From: Planctomycetota bacterium
GTDB lineage: Bacteria > Planctomycetota > Phycisphaerae > WQYP01
DNA length: 22,132 nucleotides
Assembly (NCBI GenBank): GCA_021798635.1
Contig: JAJZGH010000049.1
Location: forward strand, 1-22,132
Reading direction: 5' to 3'
In this document: positions 7,904 to 14,531 of the stretch, one piece after another
How positions within the stretch are numbered: position 1 is the stretch's first letter
Layout of the letters: each line of letters opens with the position of its first letter
Made by a program: the position numbers and the translations under genes
Notes under the pieces: model-generated
Databases searched by the model: none
Told to the model about the DNA's origin: nothing
The model's input: the letters and a program-made list of their open reading frames with translations, nothing else

Positions 7904-8764
7904 ATGGACGTGTCCGGAAATCAACCAGCCTTCATTTTTCCCGCGCGCAGCAACGTTTCGCGGCAAAGACTAATTTCGGTCCGTACCATCTACGCCGTGG
8001 CTTTAATCATCGGAGCTTCCGTTGCTTCCACGGCACAAGCTTCCACAACTATTTCATGGAATTTCTCCGCCGCTACCGGTGCGCTGCCGAATTCCGAATC
8101 TTATCTCGGTGAAATTACCTCTGGCCCCGCGCTACCGGGAAATCCAAATTTGGCCGTCTCTGCCACAGGCTACGAATCCCGGAAAATCGGCACCAAAGCC
8201 GCTCAGATAACATCCGCGGATTTATATGGAGAATCGTTAACCAGCACAGTCCATGGCTTGGGCATAAAATCCGCAACGCTGCCGTATCCCTTGGGCAACG
8301 CCGGCCCGAAGAATAACGAAATCTTTAAGTATGCTGTTACGCAAAAAGGGACAACGACAAACTATCTCGGTTTTATACAACTTGATTTAAGCGCTCTAAT
8401 CAATTTGGCGGCGCAAGCCGGTTCACCGGACACCGCTACAATTAAAATCGCCGGCACCTCCGGATCGGACAATGCCGCCCTGGCCGATACCGCAACGGCA
8501 GGCACTCTTGGCACGTTGTTCAAAACCATCAAAGCGCCCACAGCGGGCGGTACGACAACGACCACGTTTTCCCTGACAAATTTCACGGCCAAGAAACATT
8601 TTCTTACCATCCGGGCCGGAGCCGGCGGGATATTACTCAATCAAATTACCCTGACAATCCCCTCATCGGCGTCGGCGGCTACGCTACCGGCAACATCAAC
8701 CCTGGTTCTCACCGGTGCCGCCGCAATGGGTTTGATGCTGCTGCGGAGGCGCTGCGCTCAATGA
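7904..8764 (+). CDS. Exported protein with degenerate PEP-CTERM-like sorting tail
   Basis: Exported protein of 286 residues with no recognised enzymatic domain. The signal peptide has an unusually long n-region (about 26 residues), a hydrophobic core IYAVALIIGASVAS and a likely cleavage after AQA (residue 46). The body is rich in Ser, Thr, Ala and Gly, as in many surface or biofilm-matrix proteins. The C-terminus has the three-part PEP-CTERM layout: a short motif, a hydrophobic helix (about 266-280) and a basic end RRRCAQ. The motif is LPATSTL, without the usual Pro-Glu-Pro, so recognition by an exosortase is uncertain. ATG 7904 is preferred over GTG 7892 because GGAAAGG (7894-7900) precedes it. 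The gene diverges from the GH35 pair; a shared role on extracellular polysaccharide is only a guess. Confidence 0.75.
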   Translation: MDVSGNQPAFIFPARSNVSRQRLISVRTIYAVALIIGASVASTAQASTTISWNFSAATGALPNSESYLGEITSGPALPGNPNLAVSATGYESRKIGTKAAQITSADLYGESLTSTVHGLGIKSATLPYPLGNAGPKNNEIFKYAVTQKGTTTNYLGFIQLDLSALINLAAQAGSPDTATIKIAGTSGSDNAALADTATAGTLGTLFKTIKAPTAGGTTTTTFSLTNFTAKKHFLTIRAGAGGILLNQITLTIPSSASAATLPATSTLVLTGAAAMGLMLLRRRCAQ

Positions 8765-8786
8765 ATAATGAGCAATGAATAAATTA

Positions 8787-8820
8787 ACGGAATTTCCAAA
8801 TTTTTGATCCGTGATCATTA
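8787..8820 (-). repeat. Dispersed repeat, inverted copy of 10369-10400
   Basis: The reverse complement of 8787-8818 matches 10369-10400 at 28 of 32 positions (shared core TGATCACGGATC, then AATTTGGAA). It begins 22 bp after the stop of the PEP-CTERM-like gene. A shorter relative, GGAATTTGGAAC, occurs near 10315. Confidence 0.7.
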
Positions 8821-8838
8821 ATCCCTGAAGATTGTAAC

Positions 8839-8868
8839 CATCCACAGATTTCTTGGATTGCACAGATT
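8839..8868 (+). repeat. CACAGATT-type dispersed repeat fragment
   Basis: The sequence reads CCACAGATTT, then TTGGATTG, then CACAGATTT, so CACAGATT occurs twice with a 19-nt period. The same style of intergenic repeat is common in genomes with many dispersed repeats. No gene is seen between 8765 and 9160; this fragment and the repeats at 8787 and 8972 are what that stretch holds. Confidence 0.45.
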
Positions 8869-8971
8869 TATGCTGGCGTATTTTGGTATCGGCTTGTTCC
8901 ATCGAGTCCCGTGATAGGACGCATTGCGCGGATCCACGGTTGCGATGGCGATTGCATCGTGCCGTTGTGTC

Positions 8972-9036
8972 TTGTGGTGAAGTTTTTCGTTCAGTGCAAC
9001 CATAACCCGCCTGAAAAAAGGCCAACATTATTCTAG
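8972..9036 (+). repeat. Left copy of direct repeat flanking the 9161-9505 gene
   Basis: Positions 8972-9003 are identical over 32 bp to 9620-9651, starting TTGTGGTGAAG and ending GTGCAACCAT. Similarity resumes after a 17-bp gap in the other copy: AACCCGCCTGA at 9004 matches 9669, and TTATTCTA matches near 9690. Both copies have the same orientation. Confidence 0.85.
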
Positions 9037-9160
9037 CAGTTAAGTTCTACCGCTCCAGCCGCAAGGTGCCAAGCTGACCCACGCCAGGTGTCCCACGCCA
9101 GCCAACGCTCGTATGCCGATTCACTTCCCGTTTTTCCCACGTCCATGGAATTGGTAGATG

Positions 9161-9505
9161 TCACCATTCCGCGTCCCCTCCCGATTTGCGATGCCGCGTC
9201 ATGATTTCTTCGCCCGACTCGATAATATCCGGGTTTACGCACAACACCGCGTTCAACTGGAACATGGACCACAGCATCATATCGGGCCAAGACATCGCGC
9301 TCGGAGCGCGGTCGAACAACCCCATTCCGGCCAAAACTGCAAAGATTATGACGAACCACACCCGATTATGGAACCCACGTACCCGTTTAAGCCGGGCGAG
9401 GTCGCCAGTGGATGCGATTCGCGCTATCTGCTTTCGCTCCAAGGGCACAGCGACGGCGGTCGCAATCAGGAGCACAATAACCATCGGCCAACCGTAATTC
9501 TGCAT
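9161..9505 (-). CDS. Small hypothetical membrane protein
   Basis: Product of 114 residues with no family I recognise. Two membrane segments are evident, residues 4-21 (YGWPMVIVLLIATAVAVP) and 50-64 (VWFVIIFAVLAGMGL). They are separated by a basic stretch (ERKQIARIA...LKRVRGFHNR), and a weaker hydrophobic patch lies near 78-90. The C-terminal tail is charged. The ATG at 9505 is chosen over 9532 because a strong Shine-Dalgarno GAGGTG (9510-9515) sits 4 nt upstream. Apart from repeats, this is the only plausible gene in 1.9 kb. It lies between two copies of a direct repeat (8972-9036 and 9620-9699), so it may be a small acquired or mobile unit. The good ribosome binding site and hydropathy support a real gene. 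Confidence 0.65.
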   Translation of the reverse strand: MQNYGWPMVIVLLIATAVAVPLERKQIARIASTGDLARLKRVRGFHNRVWFVIIFAVLAGMGLFDRAPSAMSWPDMMLWSMFQLNAVLCVNPDIIESGEEIMTRHRKSGGDAEW

Positions 9506-9580
9506 CACGCACCTCGTTGTTTTTATGCCCAACCCTGGTACCGGTGGATGTCACACTTTCGTATGTCCAAAATCCATAAT

Positions 9581-9600
9581 CTAGCTACGTCCCCGTTTCG
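9581..9600 (+). repeat. 20-bp repeat, inverted copy of 10188-10207
   Basis: CTAGCTACGTCCCCGTTTCG is the reverse complement of 10188-10207 with one mismatch (19 of 20). The two sites are about 0.6 kb apart in repeat-rich intergenic DNA. Confidence 0.6.
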
Positions 9601-9619
9601 TTCTCTCGGTGGCGTGCCA

Positions 9620-9699
9620 TTGTGGTGAAGTTTTTCGTTCAGTGCAACCATGCGGTTTTCCTGATCACAACCCGCCTGATAATGGTACTGTTATTCTAC
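9620..9699 (+). repeat. Right copy of direct repeat flanking the 9161-9505 gene
   Basis: This copy shares 32 identical bases with 8972-9003. It then carries 17 extra bases (9652-9668) before AACCCGCCTGA resumes the match. On the minus strand both copies read ATGGTTGCACTGAACG followed by AAAACTTCACCACAA. Confidence 0.85.
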
Positions 9700-9758
9700 C
9701 GCAAATCTCCGGTTTGCAAACCATTGGACATTAACCCGATCGATAATGCTGGTGCCCT

Positions 9759-9844
9759 GTCACAGCAGGAAATTAAGGTACGCAGTGAGGTTGTGCGGCA
9801 AGGGATAAGTGGCTTGAAGGGCAAATCCGCTCTGAAATCCCGCC
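9759..9844 (+). repeat. 86-bp dispersed element, copy 1 (matches 13110-13195)
   Basis: An ungapped alignment with 13110-13195 gives 36 of 43 identities over the first 43 bp, and all seven differences are transitions. After 30 less similar bases, CTGAAATC recurs at the same offset in both copies (9832 and 13183). In one frame both copies encode SQQEI(K/R)VRSEVV. Confidence 0.75.
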
Positions 9845-9880
9845 AAGGGAAATGCAATCCAAAACAGACCGTGAAAAAGA

Positions 9881-9910
9881 CCGCGGATTACGCCGATTAC
9901 GCGGATAAAC
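9881..9910 (+). repeat. CGGATTACG-type dispersed repeat fragment
   Basis: GCGGATTACG, CCGATTACG and CGGATAAAC follow one another with a period of about 9 nt. Translated, this gives ADYADYADK, which is a repeat artefact. A related piece, CCGCGTCATCCGCGCAATC, lies at 10597-10615. Between 9506 and 10680 I see only repeats and the hisF promoter. Confidence 0.5.
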
Positions 9911-9942
9911 ACCGGGCTTCCATGCTCCGAGGCCTCCATACA

Positions 9943-9959
9943 CATCACCCATGGTGATG
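9943..9959. other. Short hairpin CATCACC-CAT-GGTGATG
   Basis: A perfect 7-bp stem with a 3-nt loop lies in the repeat-rich gap. It has no U-tract and no adjacent gene, so the function is unknown. Confidence 0.3.
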
Positions 9960-10040
9960 TTTGAAAACTGTCATGGAAATCAGAACTGCTTTTCACCTCC
10001 GCCAATAACGCAACGATCCCAAACCAGCTCCCCTGCCCTT

Positions 10041-10107
10041 CTAACTCCTAACTCCCAACTCCTCGGTGCTATTGTCGACTGTCCCCTGTAACCCGTAACC
10101 TCGCCAG
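10041..10107 (+). repeat. Heptamer repeat block (AACTCCT and TAACCYG units)
   Basis: Three 7-bp units, CTAACTCCTAACTCCCAACT (10041-10060), are followed after 16 bp by CTGTCCCCTGTAACCCGTAA and CCTCGCC (10079-10105). The second half is the reverse complement of the left arm of the inverted repeat at 17302-17327, with small differences. The block therefore belongs to the same family as the insert in the composite palindrome at 17263-17463. Confidence 0.65.
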
Positions 10108-10134
10108 CCCCGGTGGTGAAAAAACCTGACGTTG

Positions 10135-10351
10135 ATTCACAAGGAAGCAGAGGATATTTCACTGACCACAAATCAGTTGATCATGAGCGAAACGGGGGCG
10201 TAGCTAGTTATTTCCTCTTGACCCACCGCCGGGCCTGTCTCCGCTATAACCAGCCCGCCCACGCCGCGCCGACGCGCTGATCATCGAGAGACCATCCTGT
10301 CAGTTGAACCTGGAATTTGGAACACGTTAATTCACAAGGCGGAAGCAGAGG
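10135..10351 (+). repeat. Direct repeat pair ATTCACAAGG..GAAGCAGAGG
   Basis: ATTCACAAGGAAGCAGAGG at 10135-10153 recurs at 10330-10351 with two extra bases (CG) in the middle. The stretch between includes the 20-bp inverted repeat copy at 10188-10207 and no supported gene. Confidence 0.55.
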
Positions 10352-10368
10352 CAAATTGAGGACCAACG

Positions 10369-10400
10369 ATGATCACGGATCCGAAATTTGGAACTTCCGA
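10369..10400 (+). repeat. Dispersed repeat, inverted copy of 8787-8818
   Basis: The sequence matches the reverse complement of 8787-8818 at 28 of 32 positions. With its partner it brackets the whole 1.6-kb repeat-rich region that contains the small membrane-protein gene. Confidence 0.7.
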
Positions 10401-10645
10401 TAATTTATCCGTTAAGCGCATCCTCCACTACCTCCATTACCTCTGTGGTGAAAAAATCCTTCAATCTTCGTGCCGCCGTGTCGTGGTGAACCTCGCTTGT
10501 CCCCTGTCACCTCGCCGCAGCTGCCCCGTACTGGACCTACCGCCCAACACTGTTATCCGTCGCCAACCGGCGATTCCACAGGCAGTCTATCCACATCCGC
10601 GTCATCCGCGCAATCTGCGGTTCAATCCCCCCGTGAACAGGCTCC

Positions 10646-10674
10646 TATATAAAAACTCCGGATTTCCTTATAAT
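10646..10674 (+). promoter_or_regulatory. hisF promoter, probably leaderless
   Basis: A consensus TATAAT lies at 10669-10674, with a weak -35 (TATATA, 10646-10651) 17 bp upstream. Only six bases (CGTGGC) separate the -10 box from the hisF ATG at 10681. Transcription would start at or next to the A of the start codon, and there is no Shine-Dalgarno sequence. Confidence 0.65.
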
Positions 10675-10680
10675 CGTGGC

Positions 10681-11472
10681 ATGTTGACGAAGCGTATTAT
10701 TCCGTGTCTTGATGTGGATGCCGGCCGGGTGGTCAAAGGGGTCAGATTTTTTGATCATGTAGATGCGGGCGATCCGGTGGAACAGGCTCTTTTTTATGAC
10801 CAGTGCGGGGCTGATGAGCTGGTGTTTTACGATATTACCGCCAGCCACGAAGGCCGACAGATTATGGTCGATGTGGTGCGGCGCGTGGCCGATAGCGTGT
10901 TTATGCCGATTACCGTCGGTGGCGGCATTCGCACGTTGGACGATGCCACGGGCTTGATTCAGGCCGGAGCGGAGAAAGTCAGTCTTAATTCCGCGGCGGT
11001 GAAAGATCCGGAGCTGATTTCCCGCATTGCCCGAAAATTCGGGCGCTGTGCTACCGTGCTGGGACTGGATGCCAATAGGGTAAAAAAACCGGACGGCAGC
11101 GAATTCTGGGAAGTATTTGTTAATGGCGGACGCGTGGGTACCGGGCGTGAAGTTCTGGCATGGGCCAAAGAGGCCGAAGCACGCGGGGCGGGAGAAATTG
11201 TACTTAATGTCATGAATTCGGACGGCACACTGGAAGGGTATGACATTGCCATGACCCGTGCCGTCAGCGAGGCGGTGCATATTCCGGTGGTGGCCAGTGG
11301 CGGTGCCGGTAAGCCGGACCATTTATTCCAGGTGCTCACAGCGGGGAAGGCGGACGCGGCTCTGGCAGCATCGATTTTTCATTTCCGCACATGGTCAGTG
11401 CCGCAAGTTAAGGAGTATCTGGCAAAACGGGGAGTTCCTGTTCGCCTGACGCCGGAGTTGCAAAATGCTTGA
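10681..11472 (+). CDS. hisF: Imidazole glycerol phosphate synthase, cyclase subunit HisF
   Basis: Cytoplasmic (beta/alpha)8-barrel subunit of 263 residues. With HisH it closes the imidazole ring in histidine synthesis, forming IGP and AICAR from PRFAR and glutamine-derived ammonia. The N-terminus [19 protein letters not shown] carries catalytic Asp11. The second catalytic aspartate is Asp130 in VLGLDANRV, the same numbers as in the Thermotoga enzyme. Phosphate-binding glycine loops are visible at TVGGGIRT (78-85) and VASGGAGK. The length is typical. The frame is open far upstream, but the promoter position and conserved start make ATG 10681 the only sensible choice. The last 8 bp overlap the following peptidase gene. 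No other his gene is in the window, so the histidine genes appear scattered. Confidence 0.97.
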   Translation: MLTKRIIPCLDVDAGRVVKGVRFFDHVDAGDPVEQALFYDQCGADELVFYDITASHEGRQIMVDVVRRVADSVFMPITVGGGIRTLDDATGLIQAGAEKVSLNSAAVKDPELISRIARKFGRCATVLGLDANRVKKPDGSEFWEVFVNGGRVGTGREVLAWAKEAEARGAGEIVLNVMNSDGTLEGYDIAMTRAVSEAVHIPVVASGGAGKPDHLFQVLTAGKADAALAASIFHFRTWSVPQVKEYLAKRGVPVRLTPELQNA

Positions 11473-12847
11473 CAGCGTACTTGTATGGATTGAAAAGAAC
11501 CGGTCGCTGTGGATGCATGATCTCAAAGAGTTTCTGGCGATTCCGAGCGTTTCGGCCAAGCCGGAGCATAAAGGGGACATTCAGGCGGCGGCGGAATGGG
11601 CAGCCTTTTATCTGCGGGGCGCGGGGTTGCACGCCACGCTGGTAAAAACCGCCGGCCACCCGTGTGTGCTGGCCACCACGCCCGAAGGCCTGTGTCGCCC
11701 CGATGCACCGCACATTTTGTTTTACGGACATTATGATGTTCAGCCCGCCGAACCGCTGGAACTTTGGAACTCTCCACCCTTCACGGCCACGATACGAGAT
11801 GGCAAGATCTTTGCCCGTGGTGCCAGCGATGACAAAGGACAGGTATTTTGTCATCTGGCGGCCCTGGCTGCCTGGAAACAGATTGCTTATGAATTGCCAG
11901 TGCGGCTGACGGTGCTGCTGGAGGGTGAGGAGGAAATTGGTTCGCCCAATTTACGGGCAGTCATTGCGGAGAATGCCGACCGCCTGGCATCCGCGTCCAC
12001 ATTGATCATCAGCGATTCAGCGCAGTTTGCGCGCGGTGTGCCGGCCATTACCACGGGCTTGCGCGGACTGGTCTATTACCAGATGACCGTAACAGGTGCC
12101 AATACGGATTTGCACTCCGGCGTTTATGGCGGTGCGGTAGCCAATGCCGCCAATGCTTTAAGTACCATTCTCGGTCAATTGCATGATAATCAGGGACGGG
12201 TGACGGTGCCGGGGTTTTATGATCAGGTGCAGGTGCCGGACGCAGCGTTACGGGCGATGTGGAAATCATTGCCATTTCACGAAGCCGAATTTGCCAAGGA
12301 ACTGGACGTTAATCAATTATATGGGGAAACCGGTTTCACCACGCTGGAGCGCCGCTGGTGCCGCCCGACATTGGACATCAACGGTTTAACCAGCGGCTAT
12401 CAGGGGGCCGGTGCCAAAACCGTTTTGCCTGCTACAGCATTGGCAAAACTTTCCATGCGGCTGGTGCCGGAGCAGGATGCAATCAAGATTGCCGAGGCAT
12501 TTGAAAGCTATATTCATCAGATCACCCCCGCCGGAGTGCGGGTAAAACTGGAACGTTTAAGTGCCTCGCCGGCGGCACTGACACCCAGCACGTCGCCCGC
12601 CATCGCGGCAGCCGTGGAAGCCTGTGAAGAAGGCATGGGAAAAAAGCCGGTATTTGTGCGCGAAGGCGGCTCAATTCCTGTGGTTACATGGTTCAAGGAG
12701 ATGCTGGGCATTGAGTCGGTTTTATTGGGCTTCGGCCTGCCGGATGATAACCTGCATGCCCCGAATGAAAAATTGGATGTGGAGTGCTTCTACGCCGGCA
12801 TCCGCACCGCCGCCGCACTGTATGACCGGTTAGGAAAGATGAAATAA
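11465..12847 (+). CDS. M20-family metallopeptidase (dipeptidase type)
   Basis: Zinc-dependent hydrolase of 460 residues, closest in layout to the CNDP/ArgE/DapE dipeptidase group. Metal ligands and catalytic residues are visible: His89 and Asp91 in YGHYDVQP, Asp122 in GASDDKG, the catalytic glutamate pair in [11 protein letters not shown] (155-156), Asp184 in ISDS, and a late His in LHAPNEKLD. The dimerisation/lid domain, with [15 protein letters not shown] (214-228), lies in the middle. No signal peptide is seen, so it is probably cytoplasmic and cleaves small peptides. The start ATG overlaps hisF by 8 bp and has GGAG seven bases upstream inside hisF, indicating one transcript with coupled translation. 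No known link to histidine synthesis explains the pairing. Exact substrate is unknown. Confidence 0.93.
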   Translation: MLDSVLVWIEKNRSLWMHDLKEFLAIPSVSAKPEHKGDIQAAAEWAAFYLRGAGLHATLVKTAGHPCVLATTPEGLCRPDAPHILFYGHYDVQPAEPLELWNSPPFTATIRDGKIFARGASDDKGQVFCHLAALAAWKQIAYELPVRLTVLLEGEEEIGSPNLRAVIAENADRLASASTLIISDSAQFARGVPAITTGLRGLVYYQMTVTGANTDLHSGVYGGAVANAANALSTILGQLHDNQGRVTVPGFYDQVQVPDAALRAMWKSLPFHEAEFAKELDVNQLYGETGFTTLERRWCRPTLDINGLTSGYQGAGAKTVLPATALAKLSMRLVPEQDAIKIAEAFESYIHQITPAGVRVKLERLSASPAALTPSTSPAIAAAVEACEEGMGKKPVFVREGGSIPVVTWFKEMLGIESVLLGFGLPDDNLHAPNEKLDVECFYAGIRTAAALYDRLGKMK

Positions 12848-12927
12848 ACGCGTGATGCCTTACACCGCAACAGGTTCCCGATTTGCGACGGCGTGATTTT
12901 TGGCCTCGGCGGGCGCGTCGTGGTTAA

Positions 12928-13000
12928 AGAGCACCGTGGTGATAACCCGGTGGTTGGTTCGCGGCACTGGATCAACCACCGGATTACCATCCGGTGCTCT
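12928..13000. repeat. Nested palindrome, intact copy
   Basis: The outer arms AGAGCACCG (12928-12936) and CGGTGCTCT (12992-13000) are perfect reverse complements. Inside them, CCGGTGGTTG (12947-12956) and CAACCACCGG (12973-12982) are also perfect, with a 16-nt loop. The element lies 80 bp after the M20 peptidase stop and has no U-tract. The left half, and the inner right arm, recur at 17263-17463. The stretch 12848-13214 holds this element, the 86-bp element at 13110 and no supported gene. Confidence 0.85.
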
Positions 13001-13109
13001 ACAAGCAGCGGCGACGATGGCCTACCTCAACACGATGGTACTCCGAGGAGCCGCGCCGCAGAGGAGGGCAAAAAAAACACGCCGCCCTGCCCTGGAAGGG
13101 TGGTGCTCG

Positions 13110-13200
13110 GTCACAGCAAGAAATCAGGGTACGCAGCGAGGTCGTGTGGCAGAGGGCGGTTTGGTTTCACGGGGTCCCCACGCTGAAATCTTGCTGTCAC
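13110..13200 (+). repeat. 86-bp dispersed element, copy 2, with terminal inverted repeats
   Basis: This is the partner of 9759-9844. Its ends form an imperfect 18-bp inverted repeat, GTCACAGCAAGAAATCAG (13110-13127) against CTGAAATCTTGCTGTCAC (13183-13200), with 15 of 18 pairs. It sits 14 bp beyond the stop of the small convergent gene at 13215. Confidence 0.75.
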
Positions 13201-13214
13201 AGAGCACTCGCGCG

Positions 13215-13394
13215 TTACGGCTTTTTCCGGTAGACATTCAGACCGATTTTTTCGTCGCGGTCCGGCACGGTTACATTGCCTTCGGTGGAGGCGATGATGA
13301 TGGTCTTGCCGGAAGCGGACGGCCCAAATTCCTTACTTAGATCCACCTTGATAGTCATGATAGTGCCTTCGACTTTGATATCCACATTTTTCAT
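13215..13394 (-). CDS. Conserved-looking 59-residue protein of unknown function
   Basis: Small soluble protein, probably cytoplasmic, starting MKNVDIKVEGTIMTIKVDLS and containing FGPSASGKTIIIASTEGN. Alternating hydrophobic and polar residues suggest a small beta-sheet fold. SGKT resembles part of a P-loop, but the protein is too short for an NTPase and lacks GxxxxGK(S/T). A strong Shine-Dalgarno AAAGGAG (13401-13407) lies six bases before ATG 13394, which excludes the longer frame starting at 13421. I believe very similar short proteins occur in several bacterial phyla as uncharacterised proteins, but this is from memory and not tested. It is transcribed away from ilvE, towards the dispersed repeat at 13110-13200. 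Confidence 0.8.
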   Translation of the reverse strand: MKNVDIKVEGTIMTIKVDLSKEFGPSASGKTIIIASTEGNVTVPDRDEKIGLNVYRKKP

Positions 13395-13437
13395 ACGGTT
13401 CTCCTTTGTTGCCTCGGTCAATATAAAACGTGAACGC

Positions 13438-13454
13438 CCAGGAGCCTGTCCTGG
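13438..13454. other. Small hairpin between divergent genes
   Basis: CCAGGA-GCCTG-TCCTGG is a perfect 6-bp stem with a 5-nt loop, between the small gene (minus) and ilvE (plus). It could be an operator or leader structure; nothing links it to a known regulator. Confidence 0.3.
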
Positions 13455-13558
13455 CCCGTACTATACCGGACAGAGCGAAAGAGCAACAGTGCCGGGAGGA
13501 TGCGCTTGCGAAGCCGGCTGCTTGCGCGAAACGGGGGCGGGATGTATCATTTGGCTGA

Positions 13559-13587
13559 TTGGGGTGGCCTGTTGGGCGGGATATTAA
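13559..13587 (+). promoter_or_regulatory. Possible ilvE promoter
   Basis: TTGGGG (13559-13564) and TATTAA (13582-13587) are separated by 17 bp, matching consensus at 3 of 6 and 4 of 6 positions. It would give a leader of roughly 30 nt containing the Shine-Dalgarno AGGAGA (13611-13616). Confidence 0.4.
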
Positions 13588-13622
13588 ATACCGCGCTATC
13601 CCGGCGGCGCAGGAGATATTCA

Positions 13623-14480
13623 ATGAGTGTTATCTGGATGAATGGCAAACTGGTTGCTCCGGAACAGGCGACCGTGAGCATTTTTGATCACGGCGTGCTG
13701 TATGGGGACGGCATATTTGAGGGGCTGCGGCAATACAATGGACGCGTGTTTCGTTTGATGGACCATCTCAAGCGGCTTTACGCCTCCGCGCGGGCGATTC
13801 GGCTGGATATTCCATATCAGGCGGACCAGTTGGCCACCGCCATCCATGAGACGCTCCAAGCCAATAAACTCGCGGATTCCTATATTCGCCTGGTGGTAAC
13901 ACGCGGGAGCGGATCGCTGGATATTTCCCCCGCCAACTGCGGCACGCCAAGTGTATTTATTATCGCAGGGCGCATTGCCATGTACAGCGAGGAAACGTAT
14001 CGCCAAGGCATGGCCATCGTCACCGCCAGCACACCGCGAATCGCGGCGGCGGCGCTATCTCCACGGATCAAGAGTCTGAATTATCTCAATAATATTCTGG
14101 CTAAATGGGAAGCCATTGACGCCGGCGTGGCGGAAGCCGTCATGTTGAATCATCTGGGATTTGTTTGTGAATGTACGGCAGATAATATTTTTATTGTTCG
14201 GGACGGACACTTAATAACGCCTGCGGAGGAAAGCGGAATTCTGCTGGGCGTCACGCGCGGCGTGGTGCTGGAACTTGCGGCAACCGCCGGGATTCCCACG
14301 CGGCAGAATAATTTAACGCGCTATGATTTGTACACGGCGGATGAATGCTTCCTCACCGGCACCGGCGCGGAAATTGTTCCCGTGGTCAGCGTGGATAAAC
14401 GTTCGATCGGTAATGGAAAGCCCGGAAACATCACCTATCAACTCACGGAGGCTTTCCACCAGTATGTGCGTACGCAATAA
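13623..14480 (+). CDS. ilvE: Branched-chain amino acid aminotransferase (PLP fold class IV)
   Basis: Cytoplasmic PLP enzyme of 285 residues that catalyses the last step of Val, Leu and Ile synthesis, with 2-oxoglutarate/glutamate as partner. The N-terminus MSVIWMNGKLVAPEQATVSI, followed by FDHGVLYGDGIFEGLRQYNG (21-40), is typical. The Schiff-base lysine is Lys150 in SPRIKSLNYLNN. Glu183 in the CECTADNIF segment aligns with the PLP ring-nitrogen partner. LTGTGAEIVPV (244-254) is the late phosphate-side motif. ATG 13623 is supported by AGGAGA six bases upstream; the longer open frame from 13500 is not used. It converges on pcrA with 51 bp between them and no clear terminator. D-amino acid aminotransferase has the same fold, but the N-terminal motif favours IlvE. 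Confidence 0.92.
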   Translation: MSVIWMNGKLVAPEQATVSIFDHGVLYGDGIFEGLRQYNGRVFRLMDHLKRLYASARAIRLDIPYQADQLATAIHETLQANKLADSYIRLVVTRGSGSLDISPANCGTPSVFIIAGRIAMYSEETYRQGMAIVTASTPRIAAAALSPRIKSLNYLNNILAKWEAIDAGVAEAVMLNHLGFVCECTADNIFIVRDGHLITPAEESGILLGVTRGVVLELAATAGIPTRQNNLTRYDLYTADECFLTGTGAEIVPVVSVDKRSIGNGKPGNITYQLTEAFHQYVRTQ

Positions 14481-14531
14481 GTCTGTGCCAGGCGTGGCGG
14501 CCGTTCGGAGCGCACGGGCAATGCCATGGGT

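Noticed and set aside
8818..9003. 61-codon minus-strand frame starting MVALNEKLHHK
   Set aside because: Its start is the direct repeat itself and the rest has no protein-like features; the second repeat copy does not continue the frame.
9622..9957. 111-codon plus-strand frame containing KTADYADYADKH
   Set aside because: It begins inside the 32-bp direct repeat and runs through several dispersed repeats; the ADYADYAD part is the translation of a CGGATTACG repeat. No Shine-Dalgarno and no protein-like composition.
10645..11322. 225-codon minus-strand frame
   Set aside because: Antisense to hisF, in which both catalytic aspartates are in place.
12893..13340. Overlapping plus-strand frames of 79-146 codons after the M20 peptidase
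   Set aside because: They consist of the nested palindrome and the 86-bp element, and they run into the antisense of the well-supported 59-residue gene.
13526..13539. 14-bp match GCGAAACGGGGGCG also found at 10187-10200
   Set aside because: A 14-bp match is expected about once by chance in a window of this size, and the flanks do not align.
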